Assembly: GCA_037974335.1 (NCBI GenBank)
Contig: CM075760.1
Location: 48,442,138 to 48,506,137 of the forward strand
Direction: 5' to 3'
Origin: Prionace glauca
Lineage: Eukaryota; Chordata; Chondrichthyes; Carcharhiniformes; Carcharhinidae
Length of the DNA stretch: 64,000 nucleotides
The notes under the pieces were generated by a model. It saw only the letters and a program-made list of their open reading frames with translations. It was not told the DNA's origin and made no database searches. The translations under genes and the position numbers were made by a program. Of the stretch, positions 44,150-55,820 are shown in pieces. The number at the start of each line of letters is the position of its first letter. Within the stretch, counting starts at the first letter, position 1.

Positions 44150-45084
44150 CTGCAGTTTTTCAATGCTAACTATTCCTTCTCATTAAAGCTATTGAGAATT
44201 TCCAGCATTTTCTGTTTTTGATTCAGTTTCCAGCATCCTCAGATTTTGTTTTTATTTTGTCTAAAATACGGGGATACAAACTGCACACACTATTCCAAAT
44301 GTGGTCTCAACAAAACCCTGAATGACTGTAGCAAAACTTCAAACACTTCAAAACTTAACTCCGTGCTCAAGACTGGAAGGAGAGTTTGACAGTGGATTAT
44401 TCGTACTCTGTACATTCCTGTCATCAGTAACTGGATCAGGAAGATGACATATCTCTGTCTCTTTGTACTGTCACCTCTAAACTCCATCTCCTCTCAATGC
44501 CGTGTGTCATATAATCGCTTTCCCTGCTTTCCAGGGAAAGCTCGGGTTCACCAACTGTCTGTGCTTCTATCAAACAGCTAATTGGCTCTGGGAGCTGGAC
44601 AGCCAGAGGGAGCTGGATAAGAGGCAGCGACAGAAACAGGAAGAGAAGCGATATGATAGCATTTGGTAAATGATTGTGCATGTTGCTCTCCGTGACGAAT
44701 GCCTGCCGTGTGTTACCTTGTAAGTTCCACAGAAGCCACAGTGATGAGGTTGGTGGGATTTGGGAATTGAACGTGTCACACGAGCAGCTTGCGGGACTAT
44801 TTCACCTCACTGTCGATTTCATGTTCTAGCGAACAGGAAACGCTGTTTATATTGGCTGATACAGTCCCTTGTGTTCCATCTAAACATGACAGATGAAAGG
44901 AGAAGCTTGTTTTTGGTGAATCAAAAGTCTGAAGTTAAAAAAAATGGAAGGCAGATGGAACAGTAAACTCTCCGACCTCCAGCGAAGTGGAAGCAGTTTT
45001 TCACTCAGAAACTGATGACTGTATTTAACCTGTTTTCATGTCATCTGTTCCACTGCTGAAGCCATAACAATTCTTCCGCTTGAA
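44150..45084. other. Spacer with a dispersed repeat fragment
   Basis: GAATTTCCAGCATTTTCTG at about 44195 belongs to the dispersed repeat at 3782-3915 (inverted). No gene is supported in the remainder. Confidence 0.4.
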
Positions 45085-46228
45085 ATCATTACCTCAGAAG
45101 AGATTATTGCAGAAGGTTGAGGGACATGGAGTTGGGAGTAGGGTGTTAGCGTGGATAGAGGATTGGTTGTCAAATAGGAGGCAGAGAGTGGGGGTCAATG
45201 GGTGCTATTCATATTGGCGGATGGTGACTAGTGGAGTGCCCCAGGGGTCGGTGCTAGGACCTCAGCTATTTACCATTTATAGATGATCTGGAGGAGGGAA
45301 CCAAGTGTATGGTGTCAAAATTTGTTGGTGACACCAAGAGTGGTGGAACGGCAAATTGTGCGGAGGGTGTGGATAGTCTGCAGAAGGATCTAGATAGGCT
45401 GGGCGAATGGGCCAGGAACTGGCAAATGGAATTTAATGTTGGCAAGTGCGAGGTGGTCCACTTTGGTAGGAATAATGGTAGGAAGGATTATTACTTACGT
45501 GGCGAAAAACTGCAGCAGGTGACGGTGCAGAGGGACCTCGGGGTCCTTGTGCATGAGTCGCAAAAACCCAGCTTGCAGGTGCAGCAGGTGGTCAGGAAGG
45601 CGAATGGGATGCTGGCCTTCACAGCAAGGGGGATTGAATATAAAAGTAGCTGCAGCTGTATAGGGCATTGGTGAGCCGCAGCTGCAGTACTGTGTGCAGT
45701 TTTGGGCGCCGTACTTACGCAAGGATATTTTGGCCTTGGAGGGAGTGCAGAGGAGGTTTACTAGGCTGATGCCGGAGTTGACGGGGTTGAGCTATGAGGA
45801 GAGGCTGAATAAACTAGGCTTGTACTCATTAGAGTTTAGAAGAATGAGGGGAAATCTCATTGAGACGTATAAGATGATGAATGGGATGGAAAGGATAGAG
45901 GTGGAGAGGCTCTTCCCGCTCAGAAAGGATTTTAGGACTAGGGGGCACAGCCTCAAGATAAAGGGGGGGGGGGGCGGTTTAGAACGGAGTTGAGGAGGGA
46001 CTTCTTCACTCAAAGGGTGGTGAATCTTTGGAATTCTCTGCCCATTGAAGTGGTGGAGGCTACCTCGCTAAATATTTTTAAGACGCGGGTTGATGGGTTT
46101 TTGATAAGAGAGGGGTTAATGGTTATGGGCAATGTGGCACAACAGATCAGCCATGATCTTATTGAATGGCGGGGCAGGCTCGAAGGGCTAGATGGCCTAC
46201 TCCTGCTCCTATTTCTTATGTTCTTATT
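45085..46228 (+). mobile_element. CR1-type LINE, TTCTTATG-tail subfamily
   Basis: Pieces in order: [28 protein letters not shown], a KFVGDTKSGGTAN stretch where FADDTK is expected (catalytic Asp pair damaged), LERL-type C-terminal text RRFTRLMPELTGLSYEERL, then FFTQRVVNLWNSL. At least two frame changes break it. The 3' end has GGGGCAGGCTCGAAGGGC and TTCTTATG repeats. Confidence 0.82.
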
Positions 46229-46642
46229 AATTCTATTAATCGTTTATCAGCTCCTAATCGTGACTGGAACAATCCTTTTGTACTCCTTATGTTAATAATT
46301 CTCAGTCTGTAAGTGAATTTAAATGAGAGGTGTTGAGTTACGGTTACTTATTAGGGATTGCCTCAGCTGGCAGGTTTCAGTTTACACTATAGAATGATAC
46401 TTCGCTTGTATTTTCAATGTTAGTGCCAAGTGACCCCCAAATAAAGAGCAGCCAATTCTTCTCTCGTACAGCGAATCTAAGAATCAGCAGGAATCTGCCT
46501 TCGATGTTAACGGTTCTGAATGGTGTTTATGTGGATTGTTCTCGGGGTTTGTGTTCACGGGAATACATTCACGTGTCAATGTCAGACCCGCTGTTATAAA
46601 CGGCACCCAGCAGACAGCAGCTGTGACCCAGAAACCTGCGGC
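46229..46642. other. 3' flank of a V segment
   Basis: No repeat or gene is recognised between the CR1 and the recombination signal at 46643. Confidence 0.4.
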
Positions 46643-46681
46643 AGTTTTTGTACGAGGATTTCATTCATCTTAATCACTGTG
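46643..46681 (-). other. Recombination signal, 23-bp spacer
   Basis: Heptamer CACAGTG (46675-46681), 23-bp spacer, nonamer ACAAAAACT (46643-46651), read on the minus strand directly after the V exon. The heptamer is consensus; the nonamer keeps the A run. Confidence 0.93.
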
Positions 46682-47697
46682 AGATTCTGTGCACAGTAAT
46701 AGACCGCGGTGTCAGACAACAGCAGCTCCGAGATGGTCAATCGGTACAACTTTTCTGACTTCTCGATTGTATCAGAAAACCGGGTCTGAGCGAAATCCGC
46801 CTTCAGTTCATCACCGCCGCTCGTACTCCTCCGGACCGCAAACTCGGGCTGTCTGCCTGGGTATTGACGGTACCAGAATAAATAATCTGCATCGTCGGTA
46901 TAGGTGCAGCTTAAAGTGACACTTTCTCCCTCTGTCCGTGTGAGTGAGGATTCCTGCTGAGGAACAGAATCTCCATTGCTCAGATCTGGAAAACACGGTA
47001 AAAGAAATAAAAAACATTCAGCTGAACGTAGGGTGAAAATTCACAGTCGGTGTAACATAAAAATAGACATTAAATAATATCAAACTCGCTCCAACTGATC
47101 TACGTTCCTGTTCAGAATCCCCAGAAGAGTCCGCGATCTCAATTCCTTCTGTCCCTTTCCCCCTCATTGACTAATCTTTCCCCATCCCAACTGTGTCTTT
47201 ATTCCTCTCTTCAAGTGTTCATTGTGTTAATGTGAGTCACTTTCTACAGAACTCCCTCGAAAGGAGATTCGTTGTAATTTCCAGTTGATCTTTTCATTTC
47301 ACTCAGATTTATGGGATATCGATTTGGAATCCTCCCCGAATGGAATCATCCTTTCCCCGTCCGCCGTACTGAACCTCTTCATCATTATAAATACATCAAT
47401 CAGGTTACTCTTTAATCTTCTGCCAGAAGATAAATTAACCATAATGTTTAGATTGCATTCTGTTGTTGCCATCTCCCAATTCTGGTATCAGGCTAGCTGT
47501 GTGTTTTGCCAGCCGATATTCCTGTAGGGAAAAGCCAAGAGCAAAGACTCAAATGCTCTAAGGCAGGCCCGATGTCTGATTAACTGGAGCGCCCTGCTTT
47601 TCAAATTTTTTCCTCCAAAAGTTACACTCCTTTTTAAAGAGTGAAACTTACCGACAATGAATGTCACCCAGATCACAGTGAGGACCGAGCGCCGCAT
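46682..47697 (-). CDS. T-cell-receptor V segment (TRAV/TRDV type), apparently functional
   Basis: The leader exon 47652-47697 encodes MRRSVLTVIWVTFIV and splits a Gly/Asp codon at a GTAAG donor. The V exon 46682-46985 follows an acceptor (TTTTCCAG) and reads DLSNGDSVPQQESS, the first cysteine in VTLSCTY, the core Trp in FWYRQYPG, and ends LLLSDTAVYYCAQN at the heptamer. All V-domain landmarks (Cys, Trp, Asp-x-Ala-x-Tyr-Tyr-Cys) are present without a stop. It would be joined by RAG to a J or D segment outside the window, giving the variable domain of an alpha or delta chain. The assignment to alpha/delta rather than beta/gamma rests on general resemblance. Confidence 0.88.
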
Positions 47698-47770
47698 TGC
47701 TGCTGTTCCTGGATTCCAGGGACTCTTGTGTCTCCCAAAGCTCAGAATATCGAACAAGACAAGGCTGAGA

Positions 47771-47858
47771 CCATTGGCTGAGGCTGGTCTGATGTCATTT
47801 CCTACAGGACGTACGGCAGGAAGAGCTGAAATCACTGGATCTGATTGGCCTGACGTCA
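47771..47858 (-). promoter_or_regulatory. V-segment promoter module
   Basis: CCATTGGCTG (47771-47780) and TGATGTCA (47790-47797) lie 74-100 bp upstream of the leader ATG, and a perfect CRE TGACGTCA stands at 47851-47858. CRE-like decamers are known from TCR V promoters. The first two motifs recur upstream of the V segment at 59797. Confidence 0.6.
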
Positions 47859-47899
47859 TTGACTTCAACACAATTGTTGATTACAAGGAACTGAGACAT

Positions 47900-49352
47900 T
47901 GACCATACACTCTGCTGTTCAGAGCGAGGCGAGTAAACACAGCTAGGTTGATCCCAATTGAGCTAAGAGACAGTTTTACCTTCAATTGACCTGGAAGAAA
48001 TCGCTTTGAAGAAGGAAATGCAAGTGTTGAATGTGGATGAAGCTGTTCCGAGTATTTGAGTCACAGTCATTAATCAGACTGAGTTAGAGACATATCAAAC
48101 AGAGCGGGGAAATACTACGAAAGTGAATAGGTGAAACGTCCAAATTTAGTGTATGCTAAAAAGGTTGGTTTATCAAATAAACGTTAAAGGTTTACATCTA
48201 ATTGCTTAGTTGAAGTGAGCCTCACATTTAACTCCTCTGTTCGGGTCTGATGCGATCTATCTTGTGGATACATTCTCCAGATTCTCTCCTTTTCTGAGGT
48301 CTGAAAAATGTCTCCAAACGTACAAGACAAGATCTCTGCTGATTTTCACAAAAGGTACAAAACGGTCCCTTGAAATATCACGGAGATGTTTTCTCTGATA
48401 CTGCATTTCTGAGCTACACAGCCAGTAGAGAAGTAACAGATTCAGGACGAAAATCCCACACTGGGTGTTCCAAACAGCGCTCGCATTGCAAAACAAAATC
48501 AAAAGTTCCGCCTCGAAAGTCTGAGTCACCGGCAGCCTCAAAACTAAAACAACGTCAAGAACATTTACGGAATGGTATTAGTTAACTCCAGCGTACAGTT
48601 ATACTGACAGCAACCTTCATAAATTTCATTACTTCAATGTACTTTTTTTCCTTTCGATGTGTTTTCCGTGACTGTAATATTGAACAACCCTCTCTCCGTA
48701 TCCCCTCGCAGTTTTCTGGAGCTTTTGACCGCGGCCTGCTCACACAGATTATTTAAACAGAGTGTGTTGCCGAATAAGAGAAAACTTATACGCGTTGAAC
48801 AGATTTCGCAAAGCGGTGACTGTGATCTTTAAACCAACCCCAAGTAGATTTTCCCCCGTGCCCACTGAGCTTCAGAATGTTTCCCGGAGGCTGCTGTGGT
48901 TTCTGTCGCCACTAACAATGCAAATCTTTCCGATGATAATATTCAGATCAGGATTACTTTCCCCGACCACCTCCTCCACCTCCCCCAGTCTCTGAAAGTG
49001 CGGCCGTTCCCCTATCAAGATATGACTGTAGCCTTTTCTTTCCATGTCAGCACCAGATCGCCACCAAGTGGTCTCACAGAACCAGAGACACAGACGGAAG
49101 TGAGGCATGAACATCCTGAGGACAGAAAGCAAGTTATTAAAAGCCGGGATTAGAACCGGTATCTTCAAATATGACTCTGTGCTGATTTGTTTGTCGGATT
49201 GAAATCGGCAGTTTGTTTGTGTAGCTGCTCCTGGGAACAGTTTCATTCGAAGTTGGTTTGGTTTCCTTTCTCTGTGCATTGTGGCTACACCGACCGCGAT
49301 TCTACACAAGCGACAACAGATAGCAGCTGCATTCTGCAGCAAAAAGAAGAAC
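47900..49352. other. Spacer between V segments
   Basis: No gene or repeat family is recognised with confidence. Frames on both strands here are short and without known motifs. Confidence 0.4.
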
Positions 49353-49391
49353 AGTTTTTGTACAGGGCTGAGCTTGGTTTCTGTCACTGTG
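49353..49391 (-). other. Recombination signal, 23-bp spacer
   Basis: Heptamer CACAGTG (49385-49391), 23-bp spacer, nonamer ACAAAAACT (49353-49361), minus strand. Confidence 0.93.
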
Positions 49392-49850
49392 AGTCTGAAA
49401 GCGCAGTAATACACAACGGCGTCAGCCAGCTTCAGACCCCGGACAGTTAAACTGGTGAATTTATTCTCAGTCTGGAGCTCAACAGAGAAACGGCTTTTGG
49501 CAAAATCGGCTTTATCTTCACCACTGATCGAGTGTTTCCACAATATATACTCAGGCTGTGAGTCTGGGTGCTGCCGGTACCAGTAAAGAACGTAGGAGCT
49601 CTGTTCAGTATCATATTTACAATTTAAAGTCACCGTTTCTCCTTCTGTCCCAACATCTGAGGAAGGCGACTGAGTGACAGAATCTCCATGAATCAGATCT
49701 GAAAAATAAATATAAAAAGGTGTGACTGGCGAATGTAGTTTTGTTTTACACCATGTTTCAAAAATGTAAAAAACAAAGTTGAAATGTGTTTGGTCCACAT
49801 TTACCTGTCAGAAATATTGCCCACACAACCCAGATGCTGAGCAGCCGCAT
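49392..49850 (-). CDS. T-cell-receptor V segment (TRAV/TRDV type), apparently functional
   Basis: Leader exon 49805-49850 encodes MRLLSIWVVWAIFLT and ends at a GTAAAT donor; the intron is 106 bp. The V exon 49392-49698 (acceptor TTTTTCAG) reads DLIHGDSVTQSPSSDVG, first cysteine in VTLNCKY, Trp in LYWYRQHPDSQPEYIL, and ends KLADAVVYYCAFR at the heptamer. No stop occurs. The usual DTAVYYC is DAVVYYC here, a mild change. It belongs to the same group as the segment at 46682 (GDSV start, WYRQ, E-Y/F after the PG turn). Confidence 0.88.
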
Positions 49851-50974
49851 TGTCTCTGTCTGCTCTGTAGAAGAGGAGTTGGGGATTTTGAAGACATGTT
49901 CTAAACCCCGCCCTCAGTAATCTGCTGTGAGTCTCAGGATGTTTTCACTTCACTTCCTGATGTTCCCAGTGACATTGAGAATAGGCAGGCTGGTGAGCTG
50001 GCTGCCAGTGGCTGGCTGTCAATGGTTGGAAACACTCAGAGCCGGGGAACAGTCAGTGCTTTATGGAAGGAATATTTCCGTTTTACACAGCAGATTGTGA
50101 CAGTTAAACCCGATTCTGATTATTGTGACCGCCAAACTCAGGCTTGTTCCAGGATTTGGTTCATTCAGGATCAGTCCGTTTAAGCTTTACCATCGGCTCA
50201 GCCTTGACTGCGAGATTTCCCTCATGAAACACTGAGACAATTATTGAACACTTATTGCATTTTATATCGGAGTGGTTGATTGACTCATCACATTGTCAGC
50301 GATCCTGCCGTTCGAAGAGAAACTCCCAATTCAAGGAAGGAGCGGTTCTACCGCCGTTCAGCGGGTCTGATAATCAGGTATGGGAATCCTTCCCAACATA
50401 GTTCAAAGGAAGGGATATGTGTTTGTGACGGTATGCTTAAAATGTATACCTGCCGCTTTGGACGAAGGTACTGGCTGTCACTGTACATTCCGTGGAACAA
50501 TCTTGAAGAATAAACATTTCCACTAATGTAATGTCTCTCAATAGCACCTCTGTTTAAAATTACTAACTTCAATCGGGTTAGTTATCGTGTATTCAATGAG
50601 CCACCACCCTCGGAGTTTGAAATTTGTTTAAGAGGTAATAATGTCAGCACTTCCAGTAATTCGACAATCGTGCGTTCAAAACACGAGAGTAAAGTTTAGA
50701 CAGCAGATAAACAGTCTCCTGAGGATATGTAAAGCTTGTCCTCATTACCTACAATTCAATACCAGCCGGCTGGGAAAACCTTTTCGGTGTCACTTCCATT
50801 CATAAAAGAAATGAATGTGGTGCTGAAATGATTACAGTGTAATAATTCAGAAAGCAACTCTCACAATGGGTTTTCATTCACATTTTCATATCCTTTTCCA
50901 CATCAGACATACGTTCTCTCACTCGCTCTGGCCTTTGATCAATATCAGGCTCCAATCCTGCTACAATGCGGGTG
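49851..50974. other. Spacer upstream of a V segment
   Basis: The first 150 bases upstream of the leader hold CACTTCCTGATG and CAGTGACATTG but not the full promoter module. The remainder shows no recognised feature. Confidence 0.4.
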
Positions 50975-51262
50975 TTTTTAAGAACATAAGAAATAGGATC
51001 AGGAGTAGGCCATCTAGCCCTTCGAGCCTGCCCCGCCATTCAATAAGATCATGGCTGACCTGTCGTGGCTCAGTTCCACCTTCCCGCCCTCTCCCCATAA
51101 CCCTTAATCCCTTGTCTTATCAAAAACCCATCAACCCGCTTCTTAAAAATATTTAGCGAGGCAGCCTCCACCACTTCAACGGGCAGAGAATTCCAGAGAT
51201 TCACCACCCTTTGAGTGAAGAAGTTCCTCCTCAACTCTGTTCTAAACCGCCTCCCCTTTTTG
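50975..51262 (-). mobile_element. CR1-type LINE 3' end, TTCTTATG-tail subfamily
   Basis: CATAAGAAATAGGATCAGGA, GGCCATCTAGCCCTTCGAGC and the reverse of FFTQRVVNLWNSLPVEVVEA identify it. It is 5'-truncated after about 80 codons. Confidence 0.8.
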
Positions 51263-51324
51263 TAATGATTATTGACCACTTTATCTTCTTCAAAACATTG
51301 AAGCAAATTGGGTTCAAGCATTTA

Positions 51325-51560
51325 AATTATCATTGCAAACAGTGCAGAAGGAGGCTATTTGTCCCACCAAGTCTGCATCCTTCGCAATCACACCGAGGCC
51401 CAGTCCCCATAGTCCCTACTAGTTTCTCTAACACTAAAGGGCAATTTAATATGGTCAATCAAACTAACTTTGGACTGTGAGGGGAAACCGGAGAACCCAG
51501 ACGAGAAAGTGCAAACTCCACACAGGCAGTGACCAGAGGCCCCGGCGCTGTGAGGCAACG
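51325..51560 (-). repeat. SINE fragment (elasmobranch type)
   Basis: In reverse it carries GGTGGCACGTTGCCTCACAG, GTGTGGAGTTTGCACTTTCT and the GTGATTGCGAAGGATGCAGA-type tail. It is more diverged than the copy at 57985. Confidence 0.6.
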
Positions 51561-52072
51561 TGCCACCCAATGGTGCCTATTCGAAGAAATGTTCCAATGG
51601 CGATGGACAGAAAGGGAGAGAATCTTTGTTATTCATTGGCCTCGCCTGACAGCTTCCTTTTGTGGCTCAGTGGAGTTTTGCCGGACTGATTAAGATGCCG
51701 AGCAGAAAATCAGGTTCTGAATCGTTGAACTAAATATTGGAAAAAAGGCAAAGCAATTACAGATGAAAAGTGGAAACCAGAGGCAGGAAGGGATAGAGTG
51801 AGAAAATAAATTGAAAGGAACAAGGTCAATTAACAGGTAAACAGTTAAGGTTCCACAGATATACTTGTGGAGTCTATTTTTAATGTGTTGCAAATTGAAA
51901 TCATAAAGTAATATAGTTCTATGAGTGAACCTCACAATCTATTGTTGTGTTTTGTATTATTTGCAGGTTGAGAAAGATCCCTCTGGCTCTCGCACCGCTC
52001 AGTGAATTATTGCTGCTCTTCACCGGTATGAGAGCGCCCTCTGCTGCTCAGTCTCTGGAGTTGTCGCTGTGG

Positions 52073-52210
52073 AATTTTGACTGGGACCCGCGACATCTCT
52101 GCAGCAGTGTGGGGACTCATGACACTGAAATACACAGCGGTGTCGGAGATCAGGACCTTGTTAATCATTACCTCAGTGATCTTGGTAGCTTTACTAAACT
52201 TTGATGTCAA
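52073..52210 (-). pseudogene. T-cell-receptor V relic (framework 3 and signal)
   Basis: The minus-strand frame reads ITEVMINKVLISDTAVYFSV, the end of a V domain with the last cysteine changed to Ser. It is followed by heptamer CACACTG (52105-52111), a 23-bp spacer and a weak nonamer GTCAAAATT (52073-52081). Leader, framework 1 and 2 are missing. Confidence 0.7.
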
Positions 52211-52264
52211 AATTTGGGCTTGAAGTTTCTTATCCCCCCAAAGTGATAGAGCATGTGAGAGATG

Positions 52265-52610
52265 GATACTCAGCCAGAACCTGATGTCCTCGTACGTGAG
52301 TCGCTGAAAGTAAACGTGCAGTTAAAGCAGGCAGTAAAGAAGAAAAATGATTTGCTAACCTTCATAGCAAGAGGATTTGAGTATAGGAATAGGGATGTTT
52401 TGCTGCAATTCTATCGGGCATTGTTGGGGCCACACCTGGAGTATTGTATGTAGCTTTGACGTCCTCATCCGAGAAAGGATGTCCTCGCTTCAGAGGGATT
52501 GCAGAGAAGGTTTACCAGGCTGTTTCTTGGGATGTTAGTTTTGTCATTTCAGTAGAGAATGAATGAGTTAGAATTCTATTTAAAGAGTTCAAAACAGTGA
52601 GACGAAATCT
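52265..52610 (+). mobile_element. CR1-type LINE fragment
   Basis: VLVRESLKVNVQLKQAVKK and FIARGFEYRNRDVLLQFYR match the CR1 C-terminal half; it is disrupted after LGPHLEYCM. Confidence 0.7.
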
Positions 52611-52639
52611 CACAAAAACTAATAAAATTCCAGGAGGAT

Positions 52640-52945
52640 TACATAGACACATAGAAGCAGGAATACGCCATTCAGCCCATAGAGCCTGCTCCGCCATTCA
52701 TTTGAACATGGTTGATCATCAAATTTAATATCCTGATTCCTCTTTCCTCTCATATGCTTTGATCCCTTCAGTCCCAAGAGCTATATCTATTTTCTTCTTG
52801 AAATCGGAAAACGTTTTAGTCTCAAATAGTGGTAGTGAATTCTATACGTTCACCACCCTTCAGCTGAAGAAATTTCTTCCCATTTGAGTTCTAATAGGCT
52901 AACCCTTCTTTCTTCAAACTATGACCCCTAGTTAGAATCATAAAA
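52640..52945 (-). mobile_element. CR1-type LINE 3' end
   Basis: GACACATAGAAGCAGGAATA, CGCCATTCAGCCCATAGAGC and GTTCACCACCCTTCAGCTGA are typical for the reversed CR1 end. Confidence 0.65.
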
Positions 52946-53225
52946 ACCCTACACTTCAGAAAAATGCCATTCGGCCCATCGAGTCTGCACCGACTACAAT
53001 CCCACCCGGGCCCTACCCCCATATCCCCAATATTTACCCACTAATCCCTCAAACTACGCATCTCAGGACGCTAAGGGCAATTTTTTAGCACGGCCAATCA
53101 ACCTAACCCACACATCTTTGGACTGTGGGAGAAAACCGGAGCACCCGGAGACACGAGGAGAATGTGCTAACTCCACACAGACAGTGCTAACTACTTTGCT
53201 ACCATGCCAAGTTCTGGACTCCTCC
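52946..53225 (-). repeat. SINE (elasmobranch type)
   Basis: In reverse it reads CTAACTCCACACAGACAGTG (head side), CTTTGGACTGTGGGAGAAAA and CATTCGGCCCATCGAGTCTG (tail). It sits between two CR1 pieces. Confidence 0.7.
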
Positions 53226-53400
53226 ATCACTCGGAACATTCTTTCTGAATCTTCACTGCTTAACTCTGTTAGGATTTTAAAAGACTTTATCATATCCCGT
53301 CTCAGCCTTCGAAACTCCGGTGAATACAATCCTAACCGATTTAGTCACTCTTCATATGACAAATCTATCATCCCAGAAATCAGCCTGTTAAATCTTCGCT
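53226..53400 (-). mobile_element. CR1-type LINE fragment
   Basis: The minus strand encodes YSPEFRRLRRDMIKSFKIL and, at its upstream end, QRRFNRLISGMIDLSYEE; it may be the continuation of the CR1 at 52640-52945 split by the SINE. Confidence 0.6.
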
Positions 53401-53640
53401 GTGCTCCCTCTCGAGGATTAGACAGAATAGATCCAGAAAGAATTTTCCCGATAATGGGGGAGTCCAGAACTAAGAGTGGCAGTTTGAAGGTTAGGTTTAA
53501 ATCTTTTGGGACTGAGGTGAGCAGAGATTTCTTCACCCAGAGAGTAGCGAAATCATGGAATTCACTACCAGAGGAAAGTAGTTGAGGCCAAAACGTTGTG
53601 TGTTTTCAAGAAGAAACTAGATGTCGCTCTTCCTTCTCGA
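53401..53640 (+). mobile_element. CR1-type LINE 3' part
   Basis: LDRIDPERIFPIMGESRTKS and RDFFTQRVAKSWNSLPEESS match the end of the CR1 reverse-transcriptase frame, opposite to its left neighbour. Confidence 0.65.
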
Positions 53641-54002
53641 GAATTTTTGCCGAGTGATTCCTAAGTTTAGAATCAGATGATGCAGCAAATTCTCCAAAGG
53701 TCAGTTAATGTTGGTGGCAAATTCTGAAATCCGAATGGCTTAGAAATTCAAAGCGTTTGGAGATGGGCATGATAATCAGTACATTATGGATACACGGCGA
53801 TAGCCCGACTCGAAACAAATTCGGCCTCCTGGAGGAGAAATTAAACTAGTTCCATAAACTTAACTCTTGTCCACATTAATCTGTATCCACATTGCCTCTG
53901 CTGCTTCTTCCTGTTAAAATGAGCAATGATACATTCAATTGCATTTTTCTTTTGTTTATTTGAACAACGAAATGGATTCCATGACCTTTAAAACAAATTA
54001 AC

Positions 54003-54045
54003 ATTTGGCAGTGGTGTGATTCGAACACACTCTCCCACAGTTATT
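54003..54045 (-). pseudogene. tRNA-Leu 3'-arm relic
   Basis: In reverse, GGGAGAGTGTGTTCGAATCA then CACCACTGCC parallels the T arm and acceptor end of tRNA-Leu (22567). No anticodon or D arm is left. Confidence 0.4.
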
Positions 54046-54284
54046 TGCCATGCTGAATTTAGTGACATAAACTTGTCATCAGCGCTGCCAGAGGAAGCAA
54101 TTGGCGTCATATCTGGTGCCGCCAGGAAACAGAATAAATGGAGTAAGACAAAGTCATAAATCACATTCAGCCTGCTCCAGCATTTAATAAGATCAGGGCA
54201 AATAAAGTCACCATAGTCCCAGATGAACAAATGTTGTTATTTATTCATCAGATAATAAAAGAATAACAGTGTGATATTGGAAAC

Positions 54285-54375
54285 CTGAAATAAAAACAGG
54301 AAATGCTGGATCAACTCAACAAGTCTGGAGAAAAACATAGTTAACGTTTCAGATTTAAACCATCATCCTCCAGGG
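54285..54375 (+). repeat. Dispersed shark repeat fragment
   Basis: AACAGGAAATGCTGGATCAA and GTTAACGTTTCAGATTTAAA are a diverged piece of the element at 3782-3915. Confidence 0.45.
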
Positions 54376-55020
54376 ATATTCACCTTATTTGTATATTCAC
54401 CAGATTAAGATGCTACAGAAAAGTAAACAGAACAGTGTAAAAGTTGAGGATATTCTTATTGAGCAGCTGAGAATGCTCGAGGAGCCAATTGGCCCACTTA
54501 TGACCTTATTTCCCATATTCTAATCAGTGCGGTCAAGGCAATGGTTATGGTGATGTGAATGAGTCAGTGTGGCTGGATGATCTTATAATTTCAGGTTCTA
54601 GTATCTGTGGTGATTCGGCCTCTGCCAAATTTCCAACTGGTTTGCTCTTTGAGGCGGGCTTGTTTCTCCTGAGGCCTCTCCCACTCTCTGTGTTTGCCAA
54701 AGTGACTCAGCTCACCGATGTGAATAAGCTGGTTTTTCCAACACAAACCTGATTCACATTAGTTCAGAAGGTCATGTCAAAATGTTTCCGATAAAAATAA
54801 TTAAGATGAAAGATCTAAGAGGAGTCTGTTATGCTTAGAAGGAGCTGCGGCAAAGAAGCGGAAGATGTGAATGATGTTAGTGATGATTGACAGGAATGCA
54901 TTAGCGATTTTGTAGATCAAGTACATTTTACACTTTGAAATCAGAATAACGAGATGCCATTTGGAAATGCACATTTGCTGTCTGCCTATTTTAGGACTTG
55001 AAGTATCGTCGATGCAATGT

Positions 55021-55093
55021 GCCCGACTAGCTCAGTCGGTATAGCATGAGACTCTTAGTCTCAGGGTCGTGGGTTCGAGCCCCACGTGGGGCG
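55021..55093 (+). tRNA. tRNA-Lys (CTT)
   Basis: D arm TAGCTCAGTCGGTATAGCA, anticodon stem TGAGA/TCTCA with loop CTCTTAG (CTT), T arm GTGGGTTCGAGCCCCAC. The acceptor GCCCGAC/GTGGGGC has one G-G mismatch and base 38 is G rather than A. No TTTT follows closely. Confidence 0.87.
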
Positions 55094-55284
55094 CCATTAT
55101 TCTAAAACTTTATTGGGAGAATTCCATTTCTCCAGAATGTCACCGCTTAAAATGAGTCGTTCACAATCTTGCTTTGTTAATATCTCAATCACTATTTTCT
55201 GAATGAAAAGTGCCTCCACTCCTTTGGAAGTCGGACAGTTTTGTGCTTAATTCAGTGGACAGTTTTTAAAAAATTATTTAGCAC

Positions 55285-55530
55285 CAGATTTGAACCCAAA
55301 TTGGGAAATAGTTGTGTGAGTGGAAAAAATAAAATTTACTCCATTATTAGCCAGATTTTACCCCGTATCATCATCTCCATCGTCAGAGTTATGCAACCTA
55401 TCAATGTCCTTTTACTGTTCTTGACGATCTGAACATGACATTTTCAACTCAACGCAAACCTGGCTAATAGTGGAGTAGATTTTACTTTTTCCACTTACAC
55501 ACATAATTTCCAGATTTGGGTTTAAGATTC
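55285..55530. repeat. Imperfect inverted repeat, ~75-bp arms
   Basis: Left arm 55285-55360 (CAAATTGGGAAATAGTTGTG, GTGGAAAAAATAAAATTTAC, TCCATTATTAGCCAG) and right arm about 55455-55530 are reverse complements with scattered mismatches; the loop is about 95 bp. The structure lies between tRNA-Lys and tRNA-Gln. Confidence 0.75.
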
Positions 55531-55820
55531 GCATTCAGTTATGAAGTTTAATAGTACTTGAGAGTTGTGATAAGCTGGTGTTGTTCCGCGGCTTTACTAC
55601 AGTAAGGTTTATATAGGAGGATGCCAATAATTCTCTTTGAATGTGATGAGCGACAACGAAACTTAATGCAGTAGGAGGTAATGTACTCAGTATTATGGGA
55701 GAACCAGCATAGACACTTTAAATATGAATTGTTGTGGGTAATTGACACGATTGCGGAATGGGACTGATTCAAACTGGCAGAAGTATTGCATGATCACTTG
55801 CAGGTTTCTGTGGCGTGTTC

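Noticed and set aside
49137-49180. Possible tRNA T arm (GGGATTAGAACCGG)
   Set aside because: No matching A box, acceptor or anticodon arm was found in either direction.
48872-49391. Extension of the V frame at 49392 beyond the recombination signal
   Set aside because: The open frame continues past the heptamer by chance; the V exon ends at the signal.
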